From Bradyrhizobium sp. NAS80.1 (lineage in GTDB: Bacteria > Pseudomonadota > Alphaproteobacteria > Rhizobiales > Xanthobacteraceae): DNA of 53,700 nucleotides. Numbering within the stretch: the first letter of the stretch is position 1; the number at the start of each line of letters is the position of its first letter. The notes beneath the pieces were generated by a model. The model was not told the origin of the DNA and searched no databases. It saw nothing but the letters and a program-made list of their open reading frames with translations. Shown here in pieces: positions 7,558 to 13,830 of this stretch. A program made the translations under genes and the position numbers. The stretch covers positions 1 to 53,700 of the forward strand of contig NZ_LGHL01000015.1 of the NCBI RefSeq assembly GCF_001908205.1. The letters run 5' to 3'.

Positions 7558-7778
7558 TTGATCCTCGCGACAGGAACCGTTCGCTGCACGTGGAGCGATG
7601 GATTCCCAATAACGACGCCGAGTCGTGGGCTGGGTGCGTGGACATGCTGCTGCCGCGCGTCGGCATCGAGCATCGCGACCGCGACCTGGTGGAGCGCCGT
7701 CGCCATGCGCGCCTGCTCGCCATAGCGGCGTTGCGTGCCGCTGGCGAAGGCGACCTGGCGGATAGCCTAGCGGCCTAG
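7554..7778 (+). CDS. Hypothetical protein, 74 residues
   Basis: Starts at GTG in a GTGA overlap. MIDPRDRNRSLHVERWIPNN, then a helical segment rich in Arg and Ala. It is the last gene of the plus-strand chain and its 3' end overlaps the convergent minus-strand gene at 7767 by 12 bp. No family recognised. Confidence 0.5.
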   Translation: MIDPRDRNRSLHVERWIPNNDAESWAGCVDMLLPRVGIEHRDRDLVERRRHARLLAIAALRAAGEGDLADSLAA

Positions 7779-8276
7779 CGGCGCATGCGCGGCATCCAAA
7801 TGCTGCTGCAAGGCAAATGTGAGCCCGAACAGTTCCTCAGGGTGATATCGATAATCAGCGCTCGCAACTTCTGCGCCGCTTTCGACCCATGCCGCTCCCG
7901 CTTGCTCGTATTCGGATCGGGTCATGTGCCCGTACTTTTCGTATGGATACCGCAGCGCGATGAAGTTTGAGCCGAGGTCTTTCAGCACACCGGAAGGATC
8001 GGACGTGAGCGCTGAAGGTCCAATTCGCTCGCTGGCAACGCTCAGCAAGCGTTCTTGCACGGTTGAAGGTAGCTGCGCGAAAAGATCGTGATATCTATGA
8101 TGCGTGCCCGATTTTCCAGTGGCTTTCTCTAAAGCGGCCTTCAACAGCAACTCAAAGGCAAGCAGCCGCAGTAGATAGGCAGAGTCTGACTCGTCCCCGG
8201 CCTGTCGAAGCTTGTCGGCGGCTTGGAGGCGTGTGTCGGCCTCCTGGAGCATCAGTTCGTGGCGAAGTGGCGTCAT
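7767..8276 (-). CDS. Helical protein, tentatively HEPN-like
   Basis: 169 residues. The N-terminal half is a helix bundle (RLLAFELLLKAALEKATGKS) followed by THHRYHDLFAQLP, and the middle has NFIALRYPYEKYG, which recalls helices of HEPN-superfamily proteins. The catalytic R-x4-6-H motif is not evident, so nuclease activity is doubtful. Last gene of the minus-strand cargo operon, 23 bp after the ParB-like gene. It may be an antitoxin, sensor or inactive partner of the HEPN protein at 8692; this is inference. Confidence 0.5.
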   Translation of the reverse strand: MTPLRHELMLQEADTRLQAADKLRQAGDESDSAYLLRLLAFELLLKAALEKATGKSGTHHRYHDLFAQLPSTVQERLLSVASERIGPSALTSDPSGVLKDLGSNFIALRYPYEKYGHMTRSEYEQAGAAWVESGAEVASADYRYHPEELFGLTFALQQHLDAAHAPLGR

Positions 8277-8299
8277 AAAGTCCCCTTGTCTCTGCCAGC

Positions 8300-8683
8300 C
8301 TAGTACTCGCCAGGCTTCCAGTCAGTCACGGTGGCAGGCACGTGCGTGTAACCGAGTGCGGCGAACAAATGGAAGCGGTGGAATCCCTCCCGCAATTCGT
8401 AGCGCTGCTCGCCAGCACGCTGGAACAGAAGAACTGGCGGCAGTGGCGTGCCATCGCAAATCGCTGCCAGGATGCTGGCGCTACGTATCACGCCGGGCCT
8501 GTCGGGGTCGGGCTTGTCGAAGTTCGGCGTGCCGGGGCTGCGCACTACCGGGTCAATCAGGGCAATCGCTATCGGTTCGCCGCCGGTACTCGAAGGCGCT
8601 GCACCGGCTGGCACGAAGTCCGCCATGCCGGCATTGGCTACCAACGCCCGCGCCTCTGCCAAAGTGTTCGGGTCAATGGGCAT
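8300..8683 (-). CDS. ParB/Srx-like domain protein
   Basis: 127 residues. The core VIRSASILAAICDGTPLPPVLL then YELREGFHRFHLFAALGYTHVPATV is the ParB-N/sulfiredoxin-like fold: the R-x-G-x-H-R motif forms the nucleotide-binding loop (ELREGFHRFHLF). Stand-alone versions occur on phages and islands, some as NTP-dependent nucleases or switches. It lies 8 bp after the HEPN gene, so the two are probably co-translated. Confidence 0.7.
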   Translation of the reverse strand: MPIDPNTLAEARALVANAGMADFVPAGAAPSSTGGEPIAIALIDPVVRSPGTPNFDKPDPDRPGVIRSASILAAICDGTPLPPVLLFQRAGEQRYELREGFHRFHLFAALGYTHVPATVTDWKPGEY

Positions 8684-8691
8684 CGCCAGCC

Positions 8692-9537
8692 TTAAGGGTT
8701 TGCGCTGGCCGCGGCAGTTGGCTTTGGCGAAGCATCATCAATGCGCCGACAGAAAAGCGAAGCCATGCAAAGGTACTCGAACGCTTTTTGTGCTTCCTCT
8801 AGCTTGCCGTGAGTATGCGCGAGCGGGTTGCGGACACCCTTTGCGTATGCGGCAAGCATTTCCATGAACCCAAGCTGCTCGTTCCGTTTGGTTTCATCGG
8901 ACAGGTCGCTGAAGGCCAAAATTGGTGCCTTCAGGCTGAACGCCTGCTGCCCAAGCTTTGCGCCGTCCAACGTCAAGCCAGAGGCTTCTCGGAGATACTG
9001 GAAAACTGCTTTCGCTGATTCCTCCACGGCCTGGGCATAGTGCTCGTCCACAAACAGCTTCGTGCAGCCCTTGGCGATGTATGGGTGAAGATGGCTTAAG
9101 TACGCCAGCACGATACGGTCAGCCGGCATGCCGGATTTCATCGGCACTGCGCGATCCGCCGGAATAACGTCGTCCTGGTCCAGCGCCTCCAGCCTGCCGG
9201 CAACGGCGTTCAGCCTATCCACCACTGCCCGAAGAGATGGCCCCTTGATCTGCGACACTTGGCTAAGCCCAACAGCCGCATCAAGAGCGTCCCAAACACT
9301 GCCGGTGGCCTGGTGCCCCATCGTCCATCCAGTTTCGAAACGCTCGATGTAGGGCCTCAATGCTCCGAGCCGCCGCGTTAGCCACTGACTCTGCTTTTCC
9401 AACGCGTCAACGTTGCGGACCGGATAGCTTGGGATGGGTTGACTTAGCGAGTCGCCCCACAGCTTACGGTGTGCAATCAGATTTTCACGGAACTCCTCCA
9501 GTGCCTGGAGAAATTGCCCTACGCGCATCGAGTCCAT
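8692..9537 (-). CDS. TIGR02391-type HEPN-domain protein, probable RNase effector
   Basis: 281 residues. The C-terminal about 120 residues (LHPYIAKGCTKLFVDEHYAQ onward) match my memory of the TIGR02391/Ymh family, a branch of HEPN. The motif KGVRNPLAH contains R-x4-H, the signature of HEPN ribonucleases that act in toxin-antitoxin and abortive-infection systems. The N-terminal 140 residues are variable, helical, and may sense a trigger. It is second in a four-gene operon with a winged-helix regulator and a ParB-like protein. Role in phage defence or competition with the helper is inferred. Confidence 0.75.
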   Translation of the reverse strand: MDSMRVGQFLQALEEFRENLIAHRKLWGDSLSQPIPSYPVRNVDALEKQSQWLTRRLGALRPYIERFETGWTMGHQATGSVWDALDAAVGLSQVSQIKGPSLRAVVDRLNAVAGRLEALDQDDVIPADRAVPMKSGMPADRIVLAYLSHLHPYIAKGCTKLFVDEHYAQAVEESAKAVFQYLREASGLTLDGAKLGQQAFSLKAPILAFSDLSDETKRNEQLGFMEMLAAYAKGVRNPLAHTHGKLEEAQKAFEYLCMASLFCRRIDDASPKPTAAASANP

Positions 9538-9546
9538 TGGGTCCCC

Positions 9547-9915
9547 CTATAGAGCAGCAGCGGCACGGCGGATTCGCTTCCGTGCCTCGGTCGCCGCACG
9601 CATCGCTGGCGCGCTGTTCGCGACGCTTGCTGGCAGCACGTAGCGCCGACCAATCTTCTCCACGACACCACGCTTCGCCAGCCTGTCCAGCTTCCTGACC
9701 GCACTGGGGCGCGGCACGCCCGCATGTTCGGCGATCTTGCTCGCTGTCATCGGACGCGCTTCAGCCGTGCCAATGAACACCGCCATGAGCAGCGCGATTT
9801 CATCCGCGTGAGTGCCGAATCGTGCCGTGCGAAGGTAGGCCTCCCCTAGCTCGCGGATTACGTCCAGCATGGCGGCGGCGACTATCGCGCGCTCGCGGGC
9901 GTGGCGGTTGGACAT
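9547..9915 (-). CDS. Winged-helix transcriptional regulator (MarR-like)
   Basis: 122 residues from ATG 9915. A winged HTH is visible at about 50-92: MTASKIAEHAGVPRPSAVRKLDRLAKRGVVEKIGRRYVL. A basic C-terminal tail follows (ATEARKRIRRAAAAL). It is the first protein gene of the cargo operon and starts only 15 bp after the 3' end of the tRNA-Leu gene on the same strand, so it is probably on the tRNA transcript. It likely controls the HEPN/ParB genes. Confidence 0.75.
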   Translation of the reverse strand: MSNRHARERAIVAAAMLDVIRELGEAYLRTARFGTHADEIALLMAVFIGTAEARPMTASKIAEHAGVPRPSAVRKLDRLAKRGVVEKIGRRYVLPASVANSAPAMRAATEARKRIRRAAAAL

Positions 9916-9930
9916 CAGGCGCGTGATTGA

Positions 9931-10016
9931 TGGTGCCCGGGACGGGGCTCGAACCCGTACGGCTTGTGGCCGAGGCATTTTAAGTGCCTTGCGTCTACCA
10001 ATTTCGCCACCCAGGC
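9931..10016 (-). tRNA. tRNA-Leu(UAA) carried by the element, intact
   Basis: On the minus strand: acceptor GCCTGGG (10010-10016) pairs with CCCGGGC (9935-9941) with one T-G pair, discriminator A and encoded CCA at 9931-9933. The anticodon stem AGGCA/TGCCT encloses the loop CTTAAAA, with anticodon TAA at 9980-9982. The T-loop is TTCGAGC and the long variable arm is of class II type. It has the same anticodon as the host gene the element splits, but differs in acceptor, T-arm and the pairs flanking the loop, so it is not a recent copy. It should replace the lost host function. Confidence 0.95.
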
Positions 10017-10036
10017 AGCGCCGCGAGTATAGCGGC

Positions 10037-10060
10037 GTGTGTAATTCGTGCGTAACCCGG
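10037..10060 (+). repeat. Candidate integrase arm-type site, right
   Basis: GTGTGTAATTCGTGCGTAAC begins this site. It repeats the left site at 625-647 apart from the spacer, and lies about 110 bp inside the attR core. Confidence 0.6.
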
Positions 10061-10169
10061 ATCGCAAACGACCACAAGCCAGCGACACGAGCGTGAACCT
10101 GCGTGAAGATAGATTAATGAAATCAACGCGTTGCTATGCGTTACATGTTGATGCTTTGTGCTGGGCCTA

Positions 10170-10180
10170 GACTTAAAATC
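10170..10180 (+). other. attR core (11 bp)
   Basis: GACTTAAAATC, identical to 575-585. To its right begins the 3' part of the host tRNA-Leu. Confidence 0.9.
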
Positions 10181-10228
10181 CCTCGGTGCGCAAGCGCTGT
10201 GCCGGTTCGACCCCGGCTGCCCGCACCA
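10181..10228 (+). pseudogene. tRNA-Leu(UAA), 3' half, split by the element
   Basis: It contains the 3' anticodon strand, a long variable arm with a GCAA loop, a T-arm (GCCGG, loop TTCGACC, CCGGC) and acceptor TGCCCGC followed by ACCA. TGCCCGC is the exact complement of GCGGGCA at 545-551. No 5' half precedes it in the element, so it is non-functional here. Confidence 0.92.
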
Positions 10229-10267
10229 CGAGAGCTGACACCGACCCGCTGCGACGGGCTCCAAGAC

Positions 10268-10315
10268 GCAGGCCTGCGCCCACGGCTAGTAGCAGGCCTG
10301 CGCCCACGGCTAGTA
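10268..10315 (+). repeat. Perfect 24-bp tandem duplication at a gene end
   Basis: Two adjacent copies (10268-10291 and 10292-10315) beginning GCAGGCCTGC, itself a palindrome. The second copy covers the stop codon of the mannosyltransferase-like gene. Confidence 0.9.
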
Positions 10316-11839
10316 ATTGAGGCGCACGAGTACGGCGTTGATTCCAAAGGGGCTGGCCGCAGCCACATCGCAAACGCCGTGTCGCACGAAGACACAGGCC
10401 GTTATTTCATGGCTCGTCAGTGCACAGTTTCGTTGCGAAAAATTGGCCGGCAATTCGCTCGCCAGGCTCAAAGGGCCGATGATGCGGTTGAAGCCGCGTT
10501 CGTGCTGTTTCACCAGAGCCGGCAGCTGCCCCTTGGCCAGAGGGTCGGCCGGATAAAAGGAATAGACGGGACGGCCGACGGCAAGTTGCCCGCGCCCGGA
10601 TAAGAAGGGGTCGTGCATGCCGTACAGGGCCAGGCCGCAGAGGTCCGGATCGGCGTCGAGTTCCGCCGCCAACCGGGCCTCGCCCGTGCCCCGCATCCAA
10701 TTGTCGCGCATGATGTAGGTTGCGCCTGACAATCCGAGCGACAGCAGCACCCAGCCCGCGCAAACAACAGGAAGCGCCGAGACGCGCCAAGCGCGTTGCC
10801 GGCGCATCATCTGGACCCAATCGCCGGAGCCAAGCCCCGCAGCGATGATCAGCAACACGATCGACAGGAAGATGAAGCGGTATTCCTTGTGCACGATCAT
10901 GCTGTGAAACGCGACATTCACGACCGCCGCGACGATCAGCAGAGGGGCATGCCGCCAGCCACGCCAGAGCGCCAGAAACATCAGCAGCGTCGCGCCCGAC
11001 CACAGAATTGAAGTCAGAAGGACGTAAGCGAACGCCGGCGCGACACCGAATTCCGATGCGCGGTCATGTAAGAGATTCTGCTGAATGTTTTGGACGAGCC
11101 ACGCGAACGGCGTCGAGCCGTGCGCAACGTCGATGCCAGCCGCGATCGCCAGAGCGACGCATCCTCCGCCAATCAGCGGAAGCGCGTTTCGCAAATCCCT
11201 CCAGCACGCGCCGAGCACGAACACCGCACAGGCCGGCGCATATTGAAAGCGCCAGACAAAAGCGAGCGCGAGCAGTGCGCCGCCGATGAATAGGCGGTTT
11301 CGCGAGAGTTCCCCCGTCAGCAGCAATGCCGCTGGCAAAATGATCGCCGTCGCCAGCGGTTCGCTCAGCGTGTGAGGCGCGAAATAGACCAGCTCGAACC
11401 AGACAGCGGCAGCCAGCGCTGTGACGATAGCGTGCGCCCGCGAGATTCGTGCGCCGAAATGCCAGGCCGTCACCACGATCGACAGCGAGGCAAGTCCGAC
11501 TAACAGGCGCGGCACGACGAAGGCGCCCCACCCGCCCGGCGCAAGCCAGTCTCCCAGCGCGACCGGCCCCGCGAACAGGGTCGGCAAAAACCAGCTCCGG
11601 ATGCCGTCGCGCCATTCCCAGGTGACGACTCCCTCATGGCCGAGCAGGCGCCAGGCGGGCTCCAGATACTGATAGATCTCGTCGGCATGGTTGATGTTCG
11701 GCCAGAAGGCGAGCGGCAGCCGCACGGCCGCAGCCAGCAACAGCACTCCACAGAGGATGCCGTACCGCGCCGCAAAGCTCTTGGCCTTGACGGCTGGGGC
11801 GGTGACGGCGGCGGACAGAACTGCGGCGCTGGCTGTCAT
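10310..11839 (-). CDS. Membrane mannosyltransferase-like protein (GT22/ALG9-PIG-B type)
   Basis: 509 residues with about 10 membrane helices. The diagnostic region follows the first helix: NINHADEIYQYLEPAWRLLG and TWEWRDGIRSWFLPTLFAGP, which match the GT22 pattern of a catalytic Asp-Glu after the first helix and a TWEW...RS block. Such enzymes use polyprenyl-phosphate sugars on the periplasmic face. A HKEYRF motif (about 340) is also typical. The start at 11839 is set by an ATGA overlap with the upstream gene. Confidence 0.8.
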   Translation of the reverse strand: MTASAAVLSAAVTAPAVKAKSFAARYGILCGVLLLAAAVRLPLAFWPNINHADEIYQYLEPAWRLLGHEGVVTWEWRDGIRSWFLPTLFAGPVALGDWLAPGGWGAFVVPRLLVGLASLSIVVTAWHFGARISRAHAIVTALAAAVWFELVYFAPHTLSEPLATAIILPAALLLTGELSRNRLFIGGALLALAFVWRFQYAPACAVFVLGACWRDLRNALPLIGGGCVALAIAAGIDVAHGSTPFAWLVQNIQQNLLHDRASEFGVAPAFAYVLLTSILWSGATLLMFLALWRGWRHAPLLIVAAVVNVAFHSMIVHKEYRFIFLSIVLLIIAAGLGSGDWVQMMRRQRAWRVSALPVVCAGWVLLSLGLSGATYIMRDNWMRGTGEARLAAELDADPDLCGLALYGMHDPFLSGRGQLAVGRPVYSFYPADPLAKGQLPALVKQHERGFNRIIGPLSLASELPANFSQRNCALTSHEITACVFVRHGVCDVAAASPFGINAVLVRLNY

Positions 11840-13353
11840 GGTTTTTTGGCTTCGCCGGCAAAATCGGGCCTGACGTAAACAGTCTCGTAAGCGCCGGTGT
11901 ACTGCTCGCGCCAGCCGCGCTGCTCGACGAGAAAGTGCCGCAGCTGGTCGTGCGCCTTGACCCACAGCACGGCGTCGATCCGGTACTTGTCGAGCACCGT
12001 GTCCCACGCCGCCTCGTCGACCTCCCAGCTAACCAGCGTGAAATAATCGCGCAGCAGATCGTCTGGATAAGACGTCGCGGCGCGGCCGTCGACGAACAGG
12101 GGGACCGTGCCGTGAGTGCGGAAAATCAGGTATCCGCCGACATTCCAGTTGTTCAGGACCCGCGCGCCGGCAAAATGCTTTTGCAGGTAGCCGGCGTCTT
12201 CGCTCGACAGCATCTCCGGAAGCGCGAGATCAGGCGCAACGCGCAGGTAACCCATCGGCAGGGTGCACAGACCGACGATGCCGGCGGCGAGCAGCGGTCC
12301 ACGAACATCGCGATTGGTGAACCGCGCAGGCAGCAACCGGTCGATGTGAAGCGCCAACGGTCCGGTCGAGAATATGAAGAAGAACGCGATGTACCTGAAC
12401 TGATAGAGCCCCACGACCAGGAACAGCCAGGACATCAAGCGTGGTTCGAGCGGGATGGGCTTCGAGTTTCGAAAGTGCAGCTCGAGCGCGACGAAGGCGA
12501 GCATGTACAGAATGCCGGGAAGGCTGCCCGGCATTTCCATGTTGTGGTAGTAGGACAGCCACTCGCCAATATTGCCCTGGACGAAGTGCCCCATCGTCGC
12601 GGCTGCACCGGTGTAGATGTTCCAGCCGAGCGGATTGACGAATGTCGCAGCGAGACATCCGATTCCGGCGAGCGCATAGATCCTGAGATCGGCCCAGGCG
12701 CCTCGGAGCAAGGCTGCGCAGAAGAACACGCCGATCACGAAAAACCCGAGCAGGAAGCCGCCGTGCAGATTGGCCCAAAGCACCATCAGTAGAGGAAGCA
12801 CGAACCACCGCGTTCGCCTCAGGCATTCACGGTAGAAGACGACGCAGAACAACATTGTGCATGTGTTCGGCGACACCGCGAGATAGGTATTCGGCGACGC
12901 TTCGTAAGCGGGATAGAGCAGGCACGCCAGGAAAACGGTGATGCAAACCGCGATCGGCGACGCGCCGAAGCCGAGACAGATGGACGTGAGGGTGCCGACG
13001 ATCGCCGCGCCACATACTACCGCAAACAAGACGAGGCCGCCAAAGCCCGCATATTGAAACGTTGCACTGGCGAGCGCGTCCCAGAGCCAGGACAGATTGA
13101 ACCATGTCTTGTCGCCGTGGGTGAATGACCAGGGGTCGTGGAGAGGGATACTGTTCCGTTCACGGATGAGATCGCCGGCGCCGAGGTGCCAACCCAGGTC
13201 GTAGTGACCAAGCAGAACCGGCGCGTTCAAAACGTAGAACAGGCCAATGAACGAGATCAGGAACAGATAGATTGCCGAGCTGAGGAAGAACGGGCCGATT
13301 GCGTTCGCAACCTTGTCGAATGTCGGCTCGTGCCAGACCTGGTGCTGATCCAT
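11836..13353 (-). CDS. Polytopic membrane protein, glycosyltransferase-like
   Basis: About 505 residues with 10-11 hydrophobic helices, including a luminal loop early on (GHYDLGWHLGAGDLIRERNS), and a soluble C-terminal domain (VLNNWNVGGYLIFR...VDGRAATSYPDD). This arrangement is common among bacterial uncharacterised membrane proteins linked to GT39/GT22 enzymes. I prefer ATG 13353 because AGGGA lies just before it; GTG 13365 is the longer alternative. It is translationally coupled to the GT22-like gene. Substrate unknown. Confidence 0.7.
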   Translation of the reverse strand: MDQHQVWHEPTFDKVANAIGPFFLSSAIYLFLISFIGLFYVLNAPVLLGHYDLGWHLGAGDLIRERNSIPLHDPWSFTHGDKTWFNLSWLWDALASATFQYAGFGGLVLFAVVCGAAIVGTLTSICLGFGASPIAVCITVFLACLLYPAYEASPNTYLAVSPNTCTMLFCVVFYRECLRRTRWFVLPLLMVLWANLHGGFLLGFFVIGVFFCAALLRGAWADLRIYALAGIGCLAATFVNPLGWNIYTGAAATMGHFVQGNIGEWLSYYHNMEMPGSLPGILYMLAFVALELHFRNSKPIPLEPRLMSWLFLVVGLYQFRYIAFFFIFSTGPLALHIDRLLPARFTNRDVRGPLLAAGIVGLCTLPMGYLRVAPDLALPEMLSSEDAGYLQKHFAGARVLNNWNVGGYLIFRTHGTVPLFVDGRAATSYPDDLLRDYFTLVSWEVDEAAWDTVLDKYRIDAVLWVKAHDQLRHFLVEQRGWREQYTGAYETVYVRPDFAGEAKKP

Positions 13354-13604
13354 CGCTTCCCTCACGACAAAGCGAGCCTGACGGCTCTGCGCGCCCGCTG
13401 GTCGCCGGATGCGAGCTTTGTCGCTGACTTAGGGGCAAGTTATCTAAAGTAGAGTAAATTAGGACGATGCAATCGGTGGGGGTTGGCCGGAGGAGACCGT
13501 CCCTAATGCGGCTTAACCGGGCCGGCAAGGCTAGGACGGAGGTGTTCGAACGCACACAAGCTTTTGTTTACACTTGAAAAATTGTCGCCCAATGTTTGTT
13601 GGAG

Positions 13605-13826
13605 ATCTGGCAGTGAGTGCTGATGATGCACCGCCAGCCGCAGCATTGATCGAGGGGATTACCCGCCGAGATCGTTATGGCCGATACGGCCTACGACGCC
13701 GATCATTTACGTCAAAGCCATTGCCGACGTGCGCTCAAATATCCGCTCGACAAGCATCTTTATGCCCAGCGCCATCTCGTCGAATGCTGCCTCTCAACCC
13801 AAAGCGCCACCTCGAAAAAGGCGACA
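13605..13826 (+). pseudogene. IS5-family transposase remnant
   Basis: Translated across frames this reads SADDAPPAAALIEGI, then PAEIVMADTAYDADHLRQ, then ALKYPLDKHLYAQRHLVECC. These are the conserved DTAYD and YAQRHLVE...F blocks of IS5-group DDE transposases. There is one frameshift near 13660, an internal deletion after DADHLRQ and further loss after HLVECC. Only the C-terminal third is left, so it is inactive. It abuts the 3' end of the GT87 gene. Confidence 0.8.
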
Positions 13827-13830
13827 CGCG

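Larger units (their letters stand above)
575..10180. mobile_element. 9.6-kb integrative element, probable phage satellite
   Basis: Bounded by identical 11-bp cores inside the two halves of a tRNA-Leu(UAA). It contains a tyrosine integrase at the left end, a P4-like primase-helicase, a capsid-like protein, a Nu1-like small terminase, two ribbon-helix-helix-like small proteins and a minus-strand cargo operon with a complete tRNA-Leu. Portal, protease, large terminase, tail and lysis genes are absent, so self-sufficient phage growth is unlikely. Satellite status (helper-dependent, PICI/P4-like lifestyle) is inference from gene content. Confidence 0.9.

Noticed and set aside
7785..9698. Plus-strand frames over the HEPN/ParB operon
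   Set aside because: Short, Arg/Ser-rich shadows; the minus-strand genes have family motifs and tight operon spacing.
545..10228. Group I intron in tRNA-Leu(UAA)
   Set aside because: Such introns are known at the anticodon of this tRNA, but they are a few hundred bases with conserved P/Q/R/S cores. Here the insert is 9.6 kb with an integrase and duplicated 11-bp core.
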